A DNA stretch of 64,000 nt. Origin: Lachnospiraceae bacterium (lineage in GTDB: Bacteria > Bacillota > Clostridia > Lachnospirales > Lachnospiraceae). The DNA lies in assembly GCA_015057275.1 (NCBI GenBank), contig SVEO01000001.1:62001-126000 (forward strand), read 5' to 3'. Positions 30,223 through 41,343 of the stretch are shown here, piece by piece. A program made the position numbers and the translations under genes. Below the pieces are notes generated by a model. The model searched no databases. It had not been told where the DNA came from and saw only the letters and a list, made by a program, of their open reading frames with translations. Each line of letters begins with the position of its first letter. Positions within the stretch are counted from its first letter, which is position 1.

Positions 30223-31344
30223 TTAAATGTTGTATCTGATATTCTTTTCTAAGACAATCTTTACGTCATCCGGAGAACCGATGTATGTGGTGTTCGCACG
30301 GATGGTGTCTCTGGACTCTACGATACAGTTTTCAATATGTGTATTATCTCCGATATAGACATCATTTAAAATAATTGAATTCTTAATCACGCAGTTGTTA
30401 CCGATGTAAGCCTTCTTGAACAGAACAGAGTTCTCAACCGTGCCGTTGATGATACAGCCGCTGGAAACTAAGCTGTTGCTTACCTTACTTCCCGGATTAT
30501 ACTTCGCCGGCGGTAAATCGTCCACCTTGGAGTATACGTCCGGATACTCCTTGAAGAAGTAATTACGGATTTCCGGTGTTAAGAAGTCCATGTTGGTCTT
30601 GAAGTAAGACTCAACCGTGGAGATATTGCTCCAGTAGGAATCCATCTCGTAAGAGTAGATTCTCTTGATATTCTTATAACGAACAAGAATATCGTTAACA
30701 AAGTCGTAACGGTCCTCCGCCGCGCACTTTTCTACCAATTCAATCAGCAGTCGTCTGCGGATGATGTAGATACCGGTGGAAATCAGGTTGGAAGAAGAAG
30801 CCATCGGCTTTTCTTCGAAATCTACAATTCTTCCGTCATCATCTGTCTTTACAAGACCGAATCTTGTTACGTCTTCACCGTTGTCCAGCTTCTTTGTAAC
30901 AACTGTAATATCTGCCTTCTTATCAATATGATATTCTAAAACTTTGTTGTAATCCAACTTATAAATGCCGTCACCAGATGCGATAACTACATACGGTTCG
31001 TGGCTGCTCTTTAAGAAGCTGATGTTCTGATGAATGGAATCCGCGGTTCCTCTGTACCAGAAGCCGTTGTCCGCTGTGATGGAAGGCGTGAATACATATA
31101 AACCGCCTTGTTTTCTACCGAAATCCCACCACTTGGAGGAGCTTAAATGCTGATTTAAGGACCATGCATTGTACTGCGTCAGTACTGCTACCTTCTGGAT
31201 GTGTGAATGAGTCATATTACTTAAAGCAAAGTCAATCGCTCTGTAGCTGCCTGCGATTGGCATCGCGGCGATTGCTCTCTTTTGGGAAAGCTCTCTCATT
31301 CTGTTATTATTACCACCAGCTAAGATAATTCCGATTGCTCTCAT
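30223..31344 (-). CDS. glgD: Glucose-1-phosphate adenylyltransferase, GlgD subunit
   Basis: [40 protein letters not shown]; 4-nt overlap with glgC. Confidence 0.92.
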   Translation of the reverse strand: MRAIGIILAGGNNNRMRELSQKRAIAAMPIAGSYRAIDFALSNMTHSHIQKVAVLTQYNAWSLNQHLSSSKWWDFGRKQGGLYVFTPSITADNGFWYRGTADSIHQNISFLKSSHEPYVVIASGDGIYKLDYNKVLEYHIDKKADITVVTKKLDNGEDVTRFGLVKTDDDGRIVDFEEKPMASSSNLISTGIYIIRRRLLIELVEKCAAEDRYDFVNDILVRYKNIKRIYSYEMDSYWSNISTVESYFKTNMDFLTPEIRNYFFKEYPDVYSKVDDLPPAKYNPGSKVSNSLVSSGCIINGTVENSVLFKKAYIGNNCVIKNSIILNDVYIGDNTHIENCIVESRDTIRANTTYIGSPDDVKIVLEKNIRYNI

Positions 31345-32615
31345 TCTACGTCACCTGCCTTAATAATATAGTCTCCGCTCTCTAAAACGCCGTTCGTATA
31401 ATCTTCCGCAGAAGTTACACCCATGATTGCGGTATTCTTACCGATCTTCACGCCGTCCGGAATTACGGTGTTTTCACCGATTGTTACAAGGTCAGCTGCG
31501 TATACCTTCTCGCTTAGCTTGCTCGGAGCGTATTCGCCGACACCGAGTTCACAGTTTTCACCAATGACAACATTCTCAGCGATAATCGCCTTCGTTACCT
31601 TGGTTCCCTTCTTAATTACAGTGTTCTGCATAATAATGGAGTCTACAACTTCAGCGCCCTCTTCGATAGTTACACCGCAACCGAGAACAGAGTTACGCAC
31701 CGCACCACGAATGTCCGTACCTTCGCCGAGAATACACTTCTCAATCACTGCACCCGGAGCTATGTACTGCGGTGGCAAGGTATCGCTCTTTGTGTAAATT
31801 CTCCAAAATTCTTCATACAGGTTGAATACCGGAATGATGTCAATCAATTCCATATTCGCTTCCCAGTAGGAGCTTAAGGTTCCTACGTCCTTCCAGTAGC
31901 CGTTGTACTCGTAAGCAAAAATTCTGTCGTCCTTGCCGAAGCAGTACGGAATGACATGCTTACCGAAGTCACATCCAGGCTGATCTTTTAAAGTAATCAG
32001 TGCTTCTCTTAATACCTTCCAATTAAAGATATAAATACCCATGGAAGCAAGATTGCTCTTTGGAACCTCCGGTTTCTCCTGGAAGTCAGTGATTCTGTTG
32101 TCTTCGTCAGTAATAACGATACCGAAGCGGCTTGCTTCCTCAAGAGGTACCGGCATTGCAGCGATTGTTACATCTGCGTTGTTTGCCTTATGATAGTCAA
32201 GCATCACTTCATAGTCCATTTTATAAATGTGGTCACCGGATAAGATGAGCACATACTCAGGATTGTAGGATTCCATATAATCAAGGTTTTGGAAAATAGC
32301 ATTTGCAGTACCGGTATACCAGTCACTGCCCTGACTTTTTTCGTACGGAGACAAAATTGTCACACCACCAATATTTCTGTCCAAATCCCAAGGAATACCA
32401 ATGCCAATATGTGCATTTAATCTTAATGGCTGATACTGTGTTAAAACGCCAACGGTATCCACACCTGAATTAATGCAGTTACTTAATGGGAAGTCGATGA
32501 TTCGGTACTTTCCGCCGAATGCGACTGCCGGCTTAGCAACCTTAGATGTCAGCACGCCGAGTCTGCTTCCCTGTCCACCTGCCAATAACATGGCAATCAT
32601 CTCTTTTTTAATCAC
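31341..32615 (-). CDS. glgC: Glucose-1-phosphate adenylyltransferase
   Basis: [40 protein letters not shown]. Confidence 0.96.
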   Translation of the reverse strand: MIKKEMIAMLLAGGQGSRLGVLTSKVAKPAVAFGGKYRIIDFPLSNCINSGVDTVGVLTQYQPLRLNAHIGIGIPWDLDRNIGGVTILSPYEKSQGSDWYTGTANAIFQNLDYMESYNPEYVLILSGDHIYKMDYEVMLDYHKANNADVTIAAMPVPLEEASRFGIVITDEDNRITDFQEKPEVPKSNLASMGIYIFNWKVLREALITLKDQPGCDFGKHVIPYCFGKDDRIFAYEYNGYWKDVGTLSSYWEANMELIDIIPVFNLYEEFWRIYTKSDTLPPQYIAPGAVIEKCILGEGTDIRGAVRNSVLGCGVTIEEGAEVVDSIIMQNTVIKKGTKVTKAIIAENVVIGENCELGVGEYAPSKLSEKVYAADLVTIGENTVIPDGVKIGKNTAIMGVTSAEDYTNGVLESGDYIIKAGDVE

Positions 32616-32847
32616 TTCACATCACCTCGTTGTGTTAAGATGCATCCATTATATCACTTCATTAAAAAAAATGAAATAGAATTTTCATAAATTATAGTTA
32701 TTTTTTCTGTAAAATTTTGTCATTTTTCTATCTTTTTGTGCATTTTGCCCAACATTTTTTACTTTTCTTTTTGGTACAAAGCAAGTATACTATAAGTTAG
32801 AGTGATTTTTACATACATTACAAACAAAACGAAAGGAAGCATTGCAT

Positions 32848-34230
32848 ATGTATGTTCTTGATTTTGACACACCATGTCATGTACATTTTACCGGCATCGG
32901 CGGCATCAGCATGAGCAGTCTGGCGGAGATTCTTCTTTCCAAGGGATTTACCGTGTCCGGCTCAGATGCGAAAGCGTCTGCGATTACGGAGCGCCTGACT
33001 GCGCTCGGTGCGACGATTCATTTTGGACACAGCGCGGATTATGTGCCGAAGAATACCTCTTTATTAGTTTATACGGCTGCGGTAAATTTCTCCAATCCGG
33101 AGCTTGCTTATGCGGCCGAGCATCATATTGCACTTTTGACCAGAGCGGAGCTTTTAGGCCAGATTATGAAAAATTACGAGACAGCGATTGGCGTTTCCGG
33201 TACGCACGGCAAGACGACGACTACCAGTATGATTTCGCAGGTACTGTTAGCCGCACAAACGGACCCGACGATTTTGGTCGGCGGCATTTTCCCGACGATC
33301 GGCGGTAACACGCGCATTGGCGCATCGGGCATGTTTATTACCGAATCGTGCGAGTACACGAACAGCTTTTTATCGTTTGCACCGACACTGGCTGTGATTT
33401 TAAATGTTAAGGAAGACCACTTAGACTTCTTTAAGGACATCGACGATATTCGTCTTAGTTTCCGCAAATTTGCCGAGCTTTTGCCGGCACACGGCACGCT
33501 CGTTGTCAATACGGAAATTGATAATTACACTTATTTTACGGAAGGTTTGCCTTGTAATGTAGTTACATATGGTACGGATGCCACCACAAGCCGTTACTAT
33601 GCAAAAAATGTGACGTTTGATGCGCAGGCGCGCGGTCATTATGATTTGATGGACGGCAATACGTGCCTTGGTCACATCGACCTCGGCGTAACCGGTGAGC
33701 ACAATGTTTCCAACTCGCTTGCGGCCGTGGCTGCCTGTGCGGCCGCCGGTATTGATTTTTCCACGATTGCCCGCGGTATCGCAGCGTACACCGGCACCGA
33801 CCGCCGTTTCCAGCATAAAGGAAGCTTTCGCGGTGTGACCGTGCTCGATGACTACGCACACCATCCGGACGAAATTGCCACGACACTTAAAACTGCAAAA
33901 AAATGCGATTATAAAAAAATTTGGTGCATTTTCCAACCGCACACCTACACACGCACAAAAAATCTGTTGCATGAGTTCGGTGAGACGTTGGCGTTAGCAG
34001 ATCATGTCATCCTGACAGACATTTACGCAGCCCGTGAAAAAAACACGGTCGGTATCTCTTCACTCGATTTGAAGCGAGAAGTTGAGAAATATGGTGTTCC
34101 GTGCGAATATTTTGCAACTTTTTCTGAAGTTGAAGAATTTGCGAAAAAAAGTTGTTCACAGGGTGATTTGTTGATAACTATGGGCGCCGGCGACGTTGTA
34201 AATATCGGTGAAATACTGATTTCCGAGTAA
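32848..34230 (+). CDS. murC: UDP-N-acetylmuramate--L-alanine ligase
   Basis: VHFTGIGGISMSSLAEILL, GVSGTHGKTTTTSMISQVL, DDYAHHPDEIATTL. Confidence 0.96.
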   Translation: MYVLDFDTPCHVHFTGIGGISMSSLAEILLSKGFTVSGSDAKASAITERLTALGATIHFGHSADYVPKNTSLLVYTAAVNFSNPELAYAAEHHIALLTRAELLGQIMKNYETAIGVSGTHGKTTTTSMISQVLLAAQTDPTILVGGIFPTIGGNTRIGASGMFITESCEYTNSFLSFAPTLAVILNVKEDHLDFFKDIDDIRLSFRKFAELLPAHGTLVVNTEIDNYTYFTEGLPCNVVTYGTDATTSRYYAKNVTFDAQARGHYDLMDGNTCLGHIDLGVTGEHNVSNSLAAVAACAAAGIDFSTIARGIAAYTGTDRRFQHKGSFRGVTVLDDYAHHPDEIATTLKTAKKCDYKKIWCIFQPHTYTRTKNLLHEFGETLALADHVILTDIYAAREKNTVGISSLDLKREVEKYGVPCEYFATFSEVEEFAKKSCSQGDLLITMGAGDVVNIGEILISE

Positions 34231-34314
34231 ATTTCGGCTTATTTAGCGCTTTTTCGACAATTCGATTGGAAAATACTGTATACAAAGTTCATAACTTGAT
34301 TGAGAAATCCACAT

Positions 34315-34367
34315 TATCCACAATATTGTCAACATTTATTGTCGGCAAATATTGTGGATATCTTTTT
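34315..34367. promoter_or_regulatory. Inverted repeat containing DnaA-box-like sequences upstream of dnaD; also terminator-like for murC
   Basis: TATCCACAATATT (34315-34327) / AATATTGTGGATA (34348-34360) then TCTTTTTT; TTATCCACA at 34314-34322. Confidence 0.5.
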
Positions 34368-34415
34368 TACCCAAACCGAAAAACTTATGTTATGATGAAA
34401 CAACGAGGAAAGAAA

Positions 34416-34452
34416 AACCAATGTTTATGCTCGCATAAAACATTGGTTTTAT
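34416..34452 (+). terminator. Hairpin upstream of dnaD
   Basis: aaccaatgtttatgctcgcataaaacattggtttt. Confidence 0.5.
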
Positions 34453-34542
34453 CTGACGAAGGTAATGGATGCGAGCGTCGCAAGTTAAAAAATAATTTAT
34501 TGCGATGAAGCAGCCGGTTTTATTATCATACGGAGATTTACT

Positions 34543-35649
34543 ATGAGTCAATTTATTTTACAGTCAAAATCCGGCGGTTTTATTGTGCTGTCAAACCGCT
34601 TCATTGATGAATACATGCCACATGCGGACGGTGAATACGTGAAGGTCTATTTGTATTTGCTGCGTCAGGCGGCCGCGGAATGTCCGGCGCTGTCACTCAG
34701 CGATATTGCGGAACATTTAGAGGACACCGAAAAGGATATTAAGCGCGCAATCAGTTATTGGACGAACATCGGACTGCTTTCGGTACGTTTCGGCGCGGAC
34801 GGTGAGATAGAGGCACTGATGCTTGAAGATATTCCTGCGCAGGAAAAATCTGTGCAGGAAAGTGCGGCGCGTGATGTACAGGAAGTCGCGGCCACACAGC
34901 GCGTTACAGAAGTTTCTACACCGGCAAAATCAGCGTCGGCAACCAAGACACCGCACAATTACACTCCGCAGGAAATTGCCGAAATCAGCGAAAATGCCGG
35001 GCTGGAAGAATTGTATTTTGTCATTTCTTCGTACTTGGGCAAGCCGCTGTCTCAGACCGAGATTTCCGCGATTTTATTCTTCTACGATACGCTCGGATTT
35101 TCCACCGAGCTGATTGAATATTTGTTTGAATATTGCATCTCCAAAAATCATAAGAGTATTCGTTACATAGAAAAGGTTGCCACGAACTGGGCAGCGGAGC
35201 GGATTACGACAGTTGAGCAGGCACGGGCGCAGGTAGCCGGCCACTCGGAAGATTGCTATGCGGTTCTGCGCGCTTTTGGTCTGTCAGGCCGTAAACCGGT
35301 GCCGCAGGAACTCGCTTTTGTAAATACGTGGCAAGAAATGTACGGTATGTCGATGGAACTGATTTTGGAGGCGTGCGCGCGGACGATGAATACCATTCAC
35401 ACACCGAGCTTTGAATATGCGGACGGTATTTTGAGCAGTTGGCACAAGCAGGGTGTGAAGACCCGGGCAGATTTGACGGCAGTCGATGAGAGCTTTGCCG
35501 CCAAAAGACAGCAGGCCGAGCGCAATTTCACGCAGTCAGCAAAGCCGGCCAAGCAAAAGAACCGTTTCCACAATTTTGAAGAACGAAGCTATACGGACGA
35601 CGAGGAGGCTTTCGAGCGCTTCCTGCTGACCGGACAGCATTCACAATAA
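34543..35649 (+). CDS. DnaD domain protein (primosome)
   Basis: DnaD C-terminal pattern (YFVISSYLGKPLSQTEISAILFFYDTLGFSTELIEYLFEYCISKNHKSIRYIEKVATNW) and second copy. Confidence 0.9.
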   Translation: MSQFILQSKSGGFIVLSNRFIDEYMPHADGEYVKVYLYLLRQAAAECPALSLSDIAEHLEDTEKDIKRAISYWTNIGLLSVRFGADGEIEALMLEDIPAQEKSVQESAARDVQEVAATQRVTEVSTPAKSASATKTPHNYTPQEIAEISENAGLEELYFVISSYLGKPLSQTEISAILFFYDTLGFSTELIEYLFEYCISKNHKSIRYIEKVATNWAAERITTVEQARAQVAGHSEDCYAVLRAFGLSGRKPVPQELAFVNTWQEMYGMSMELILEACARTMNTIHTPSFEYADGILSSWHKQGVKTRADLTAVDESFAAKRQQAERNFTQSAKPAKQKNRFHNFEERSYTDDEEAFERFLLTGQHSQ

Positions 35650-35666
35650 CACGGGAGATTACATAT

Positions 35667-36680
35667 ATGTCATTAACACGAAGCCAATACCAGCAGATGA
35701 TGCAGGAATACGACCAGTTACAATTTAAAAGCAGACATGAACTGAACAACCGCAAGGCAGAGATTGCACAGCGCATTCCGCGCATTTTAGAGATTAGCGA
35801 TGAGATTACATCGCTCGGAATTCAGGCTACAAAGGCCAAGCTTGCCCGCCGTAACGAGGAGCACAAGGCTTGTCTTGACAAGATTTCCTCTCTATCTCGC
35901 GAAAAAGCGGATTTACTTGCAGCACACGGCTATGCAGAAGACTATCTGATGCCGCGTTTTGCCTGCCGCGATTGCAGCGACACCGGCTATGTGGACGGTC
36001 GACCTTGTCATTGTCTGACACAGCGGACCATCAATTTATTGTATCAGCAGTCCAATTTAGGTGATATTTTACAGCGTGAGAATTTTTCTCAATTTTCTTT
36101 CTCATACTATTCCAGCGAGGAGGGCGCTCGAGATTCTCTGACCGGCGAGACACCGGCAGAGACGATTCGCCGTGTATTTGATTACTGCCAAAAATTTGCC
36201 GCAACCTTTAAAAAAACCGGCGAGAATCTGCTGCTTTACGGCCCGGTCGGCGTCGGCAAAACATTTTTGACACACTGTATCGCTAAGGAAGCTTTGGAAA
36301 ACTCCAAAAGCGTCATTTATCTTTCCTCCGGTCAGTTGTTTGAGATTTTATCCGACAAGGCGTTTGCCGGCGGCCGCAAGGACGATGAACAGATGGCAGC
36401 CTGCGAGAGTATTTTCGCTTGCGATTTGTTGATTATTGACGATTTAGGCGCGGAATTTTCCAACACTTTCACGCTCTCATCGCTCTTCCATTGTCTGAAC
36501 GAGCGCATGCTGGCGAAGAAGTCAACGATTATTTCTACGAACCTGTCGCTGGCAGATTTGCGAAACGTATATTCCGAGCGCATTTCGTCAAGAATTACAG
36601 GAAATTACACCTTATTGAAAATCAACGGAAACGACATCCGCAGACAACGTCGTATGCAACCGCGAAACGAGAATGTATAA
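35667..36680 (+). CDS. DnaC/DnaI-like helicase loader ATPase
   Basis: CRDCSDTGYVDGRPCHC, LLLYGPVGVGKTFLTHCIAKE, LLIIDDLGAE. Confidence 0.92.
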   Translation: MSLTRSQYQQMMQEYDQLQFKSRHELNNRKAEIAQRIPRILEISDEITSLGIQATKAKLARRNEEHKACLDKISSLSREKADLLAAHGYAEDYLMPRFACRDCSDTGYVDGRPCHCLTQRTINLLYQQSNLGDILQRENFSQFSFSYYSSEEGARDSLTGETPAETIRRVFDYCQKFAATFKKTGENLLLYGPVGVGKTFLTHCIAKEALENSKSVIYLSSGQLFEILSDKAFAGGRKDDEQMAACESIFACDLLIIDDLGAEFSNTFTLSSLFHCLNERMLAKKSTIISTNLSLADLRNVYSERISSRITGNYTLLKINGNDIRRQRRMQPRNENV

Positions 36681-36770
36681 TTTTGTCGAAACGATTCGTA
36701 AAAACGAACGTTCCCACTTGACGGAATTTCGTTCGCATGTTAAATTTTACAAGTAAGTTATTATTAACTA

Positions 36771-36794
36771 AGCGTAAACGCTTCGGAATGGAGG
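36771..36794 (+). promoter_or_regulatory. 24-nt leader element shared with 58726-58749
   Basis: AGCGTAAACGCTTCGGAATGGAGG identical at both sites. Confidence 0.6.
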
Positions 36795-36799
36795 AAAAA

Positions 36800-37999
36800 A
36801 TGCCACACGATCATGAAAGTTACCAGACAATACCGGTAGGCCCTTTGGGTATCATCTGCCTTGACAGTTGTAAGGAAATGGGTAATATGGTGGATGCTTA
36901 CATTTCTCGCTGGAGAAAAGAGCGCGAACACGAGCACGCTTCCACGATCGCTTTTGCCGGCTACGAGAAAGATTCCTATTTGATTAGCGCAAAGGTGCCG
37001 CGTTTCGGTTCCGGTGAAGCAAAAGGTATCATCAACGAGACGGTAAGAGGCAAGGATTTATATATTTTAGTTGACGTATGCAATTACAACATGACATACT
37101 CCCTGTGCGGTCACACGAACCACATGAGTCCGGACGACCATTATCAGGATTTAAAACGTATCATCGCTGCAGTCGGCGGTAAGGCAAGAAGAATCAATGT
37201 TATCATGCCTTTCCTTTATGAAAGCCGCCAGCATAAGCGCACAGCCAGAGAATCTTTAGACTGTGCACTCGCACTGCAGGAGCTGACACAGATGGGTGTT
37301 GAAAACATCATCACATTTGATGCGCATGACCCACGCGTACAGAACGCGATTCCACTAAAGGGATTTGAGACGATTCGCCCGACATACCAGTTTATTAAGG
37401 CGCTTTTGTCCAAGGAAAAGGATTTGCAGATTGATAAGGATCATATGATGATTATCAGCCCGGATGAAGGCGGTATGGGCAGAGCGGTTTATTTCGCAAA
37501 TGTACTTGGTCTCGACCTCGGTATGTTCTATAAGCGCCGAGACTACACGACCATTGTTAACGGAAAAAACCCGATTGTTGCGCACGAATTTCTCGGCAGC
37601 TCCGTGGAAGGCAAGGATGTATTCATCATCGATGATATGATTTCTTCCGGTGACAGCATGATTGACGTTGCGACTGAGCTTAAGAATCGCAAGGCTCGCC
37701 GCGTATTTCTGGCATCAACATTCGGCTTATTTACAAACGGTCTCGAAAAGTTTGATAAGGCATACGAGCAGGGAATTATTGACCGCATCCTGACGACCAA
37801 CCTGATTTATCAAACACCAGAGCTTTTGACAAAGCCATACTACATCAATGTTGATATGAGCAAATACATCTCTATCATCATTGACAAACTTAATCACGAT
37901 GCATCCGTAAGTACATTGCTTGACCCGGTTGACCGTATTCACAGACTTGTGAATACATACAAGGAAGAGCAGGCAAAGGCACATATGAATAACGAATGA
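36800..37999 (+). CDS. prs: Ribose-phosphate pyrophosphokinase
   Basis: MPFLYESRQHKRTARESLDCALALQEL, VFIIDDMISSGDSMIDVATEL; long clostridial form. Confidence 0.9.
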   Translation: MPHDHESYQTIPVGPLGIICLDSCKEMGNMVDAYISRWRKEREHEHASTIAFAGYEKDSYLISAKVPRFGSGEAKGIINETVRGKDLYILVDVCNYNMTYSLCGHTNHMSPDDHYQDLKRIIAAVGGKARRINVIMPFLYESRQHKRTARESLDCALALQELTQMGVENIITFDAHDPRVQNAIPLKGFETIRPTYQFIKALLSKEKDLQIDKDHMMIISPDEGGMGRAVYFANVLGLDLGMFYKRRDYTTIVNGKNPIVAHEFLGSSVEGKDVFIIDDMISSGDSMIDVATELKNRKARRVFLASTFGLFTNGLEKFDKAYEQGIIDRILTTNLIYQTPELLTKPYYINVDMSKYISIIIDKLNHDASVSTLLDPVDRIHRLVNTYKEEQAKAHMNNE

Positions 38000-38006
38000 C
38001 AAAATA

Positions 38007-38040
38007 ATGGCACTTAATCAAAAGATTAAGTGCCATTTTA
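38007..38040. terminator. Bidirectional terminator
   Basis: atggcacttaatcaaaagattaagtgccatttta. Confidence 0.8.
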
Positions 38041-38054
38041 TTGCTTCTATCATT

Positions 38055-39938
38055 TTATAACTTTATTACATGATATGGAATCTCACTCTTATCAAGCACC
38101 GCTTTTTCTCTTGTGTGACAAGTGAATATGACTGATTGCTCTACCATGTCAGAGAGGCTTTGCAAGGTCATTGCCATGCGCTTGTTATCATATGCAACAA
38201 ATGCATCATCCAAAAGCATCGGCTTGTGTTCCTGTTCGAAGATAAGGTCGGCGGCCGCAAGGCGCAGAGAGAGATAAATCTGCTCCATCGTGCCTTTACT
38301 GAGCTGCGAAACTTCAAGCACGCGATGGTCGGTGTGCACCGCAATCTGCAAATCATCATCCATCACAAGTTTGCGATATTTGCCGCCGGTAATGCGGTCA
38401 ATATAATATGAGGCTTTTTCATTCAAACGAATACCGAAGCTACCTTTGATTTTTACAGCCACTTCTTCGAGACGGCTTAAGGCAAGCTCAACTGCTTTCA
38501 CTTCTACCTCGGCCTCACCGATGATTTGCAGGCGCTCTCTAATGCCGGCACGTTCTTCCGCAAGCTCCTCCTGCTTCTTAAACTGCTGCTCCATTTCCCA
38601 CTGCAGCTTCTGTTCTCTCTGCTTTAATTCTACCTGATACTTTGCAATTTCCTTCGTCTTTTCCGGCATCTTGCTGATTTTCTTCTGAATCTCGCGTTCC
38701 ATTGTCTGGATTCTCTGATTCAATGCTGCAGATTTATGTTCCTCCTCTTCGCAAGTTTTGCGAAGCTGCTCGAATTCGCTTTGCGTTGCCGCACAACGGA
38801 TACATATATCCTTGCATTTTTCGAGTTCCATAAGTTTTTCTTTTTTAGCTTCAATCCGTCTCAGCGTACGGAAAATAAATACTGCGAGAAATGTTAGTGT
38901 AATTGCCAGACAGGCAAATCCGGCGGTTGGAATCTGCACTACAAGAAAGACATAAGCTGTACATATCGTTGATAACAGGAAAAACAAGTAACTCCACAAA
39001 GAAATACAGTTTTTCTTTTCCTGACGATTCATCTCAGCCAGCACATCATCAAGTGTACTTAACCCTACCGTTTCCAATGCCTGCATCATCCGGCCAATCT
39101 GCTCCCGTTTCTCACCGATTTTCGTTTGTAAATCCTTCTGTTCTTTGATAAGTTCAAGCTGCCGGTCACATAATGTTTTGCACTCTACCTGCATCTGACG
39201 CAGAGTGTCACGCTCCTTTTGCTCGGTCGCCAGCTCGCGGTCGTATTCGGTCTGCACAGTCTGCTGCTCGGCTACCAGCTTTGTCATCTGTTCCTCCAAG
39301 GCCTTCAGCTCCACTTTTTGCGAAACTTCTTTTTCCTCTAAATCAAGCCAGGCATTTTTCCAAACCGCCTTTTTGTCGACCTGATTTTCCTTTACCATCT
39401 GCTTTTTCTTGTTCCGCAAAAACTCCGATGCCTTTTTCAGATTCATATCCGCATGTTTTGTTGAGGACAGGTTCGCCGCATATTGCTTCAATACGAGGCT
39501 CAAATCACCGTCCGTCTGCCCACCGAGCTGCGATACGCTTACCGTATTATAATAGCTTTCCTCAAATAATCCACCGAACAGCTCCTTCTGCTCCTCCGGC
39601 GTCAAAAGCTTGCCGTTGTCCTCACAAATGACACGTACTGATTTGCGCTCCGTCTTAAACTCGCGGTCCATGCGGTAATTGACGCCCGCAATTTCAAAGC
39701 GCATGCTGCCAGAATACGCACCCGGCATGTCCCACGGTTCGTACTTGCTATAAGTGTCCTGCTTGGCCGCCTTGCCTCTGCCACGTTCAAGGCCAAACAG
39801 CATACCACGGATAAATGTATGAATCGTCGTTTTTCCTGCCTCGTTCTCGCCGTAAATAATATTTAACCCTTTATGCAACTTGATTTTTTTCTCATGAAAC
39901 TGTCCGAAATGTTCCAAATATAGTTCCTTAATAATCAT
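38055..39938 (-). CDS. AAA ATPase, SbcC/YhaN-like
   Basis: MIIKELYLEHFGQFHEKKIKLHKGLNIIYGENEAGKTTIHTFIRGMLFG, coiled coil with TM-like segment, LSKGTMEQIYLSLRLA, MLLDDAFVAYD. Confidence 0.88.
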   Translation of the reverse strand: MIIKELYLEHFGQFHEKKIKLHKGLNIIYGENEAGKTTIHTFIRGMLFGLERGRGKAAKQDTYSKYEPWDMPGAYSGSMRFEIAGVNYRMDREFKTERKSVRVICEDNGKLLTPEEQKELFGGLFEESYYNTVSVSQLGGQTDGDLSLVLKQYAANLSSTKHADMNLKKASEFLRNKKKQMVKENQVDKKAVWKNAWLDLEEKEVSQKVELKALEEQMTKLVAEQQTVQTEYDRELATEQKERDTLRQMQVECKTLCDRQLELIKEQKDLQTKIGEKREQIGRMMQALETVGLSTLDDVLAEMNRQEKKNCISLWSYLFFLLSTICTAYVFLVVQIPTAGFACLAITLTFLAVFIFRTLRRIEAKKEKLMELEKCKDICIRCAATQSEFEQLRKTCEEEEHKSAALNQRIQTMEREIQKKISKMPEKTKEIAKYQVELKQREQKLQWEMEQQFKKQEELAEERAGIRERLQIIGEAEVEVKAVELALSRLEEVAVKIKGSFGIRLNEKASYYIDRITGGKYRKLVMDDDLQIAVHTDHRVLEVSQLSKGTMEQIYLSLRLAAADLIFEQEHKPMLLDDAFVAYDNKRMAMTLQSLSDMVEQSVIFTCHTREKAVLDKSEIPYHVIKL

Positions 39939-39997
39939 TGTTATCTCCATTCTGCCGCCACATCCGAGCGACACAAATATTGTATGAAATCAGTCTC

Positions 39998-41050
39998 TTA
40001 TTGCTCGGCATCCAGCAGGGCCTGCACGCCGTACGCAAGTGCCTTGCTCTCGATTTCCGATAAATCTTCCGCCGCAAAACTGTCAATAAATACACCGAGC
40101 ATATTATCTTCGTTCTCGCGTTTTAATTTTTCAAAATCATAGGAAATCTTCGTTTCATCTTCAACCTTTGCAACATTTCCAAGCATATATATTTCCTCAC
40201 AATCAATCTGAAAATCCGGATGCCGTTCGCCTTCAAACACGATGTGGTACAGATGCTCCTCACCTTCTTCACTTATTGCTGTGCTCACGCTTCTGCGCAA
40301 TCCCACCAACGTCGCATTCAGGTCAACCGCGATACGTAACATTTTGTAGTTTCGCTTCGCAAACGGCACAAATTGCACCGTACACCCTTCTTTTCGCACA
40401 TCCACATCAAGATAACCATGCTCACCTGTCTCCGTGCAATCAATCGGTTCCAACGAGCCCGCATACGCGAAATTTGCGTGCCTTGCCCACGCTGTCTTGT
40501 GAATATGACCAAGCGCCACATAATCAAAACCGCTCACCGGCAGCCGTTGAAATCGAATCGGTGCGTGCTTCTCGTCGCCGCCATGGGCCACAAGAATGTT
40601 GATTCTGCTTTCGTCCTGCGGCTCCACATGGTCATATACCGGCGCGAGAATTTCCTGCTCAGTGTAACTCAAGCCGTAAATGTCCGTCGCCAAATCCTTC
40701 AGTTCCACACGACTCATAATGCTGTCTTTTAAGAAAATGACGTTGTCGCTCCATGCGAATCGCTCGTACAGCGAATTCTTGCGAATGTAGTCATGATTGC
40801 CGGCAATGAGCACCACCGGAATCGGTGCAATGTCCGCAAACAACGCTGCCACCTCACGCAACTCCCGCTCCATCGGCGGTCGGTGGAACAAATCACCCGC
40901 GATAATGAACAAATCCGGCTGTTCCTCCTTCACCCGTCCGATGAGCGCCTCAAACGTCTGCCATATTTCCTTTTCCCTCAATTTGGACCACGTGCGCTTC
41001 TTGTCCGGCGCCGCGCCCAAATGGATATCTGCTGTATGTATAATTCTCAT
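39998..41050 (-). CDS. Metallophosphoesterase, SbcD/YhaO-like DNA repair exonuclease
   Basis: MRIIHTADIHLGAAPDKKRTWS, IIAGDLFHRPP, LIAGNHDYI, LGHIHKT. Confidence 0.9.
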   Translation of the reverse strand: MRIIHTADIHLGAAPDKKRTWSKLREKEIWQTFEALIGRVKEEQPDLFIIAGDLFHRPPMERELREVAALFADIAPIPVVLIAGNHDYIRKNSLYERFAWSDNVIFLKDSIMSRVELKDLATDIYGLSYTEQEILAPVYDHVEPQDESRINILVAHGGDEKHAPIRFQRLPVSGFDYVALGHIHKTAWARHANFAYAGSLEPIDCTETGEHGYLDVDVRKEGCTVQFVPFAKRNYKMLRIAVDLNATLVGLRRSVSTAISEEGEEHLYHIVFEGERHPDFQIDCEEIYMLGNVAKVEDETKISYDFEKLKRENEDNMLGVFIDSFAAEDLSEIESKALAYGVQALLDAEQ

Positions 41051-41343
41051 CTGCTTATCCTCCATTCCGAAGCGTCACAAAGTTGTGTGCGAAAATCAAC
41101 ACTTTACACCATCCCCTGTAAGTGTTATTTTTTATAGAATATCATATTTTTACGGTTGTGGCAACACCCACGCGGTAGCCAGCATTTTCTGTGGTAAAAT
41201 AGGATAAATTGGTTAATATATTAGGTATGACAAACTTTGCTTTTTCGCCCCTTTACTTTTTGATAGCGGTGGCTTATAATAGGTGCAATGGAATTTTGTG
41301 GTACATTATAATGCACTCTTTTATTGAATACAGGAGGAAATAC

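Noticed and set aside
33421-33972. 183-aa minus-strand ORF opposite murC
   Set aside because: Shadow ORF of a highly conserved gene; no SD or family resemblance
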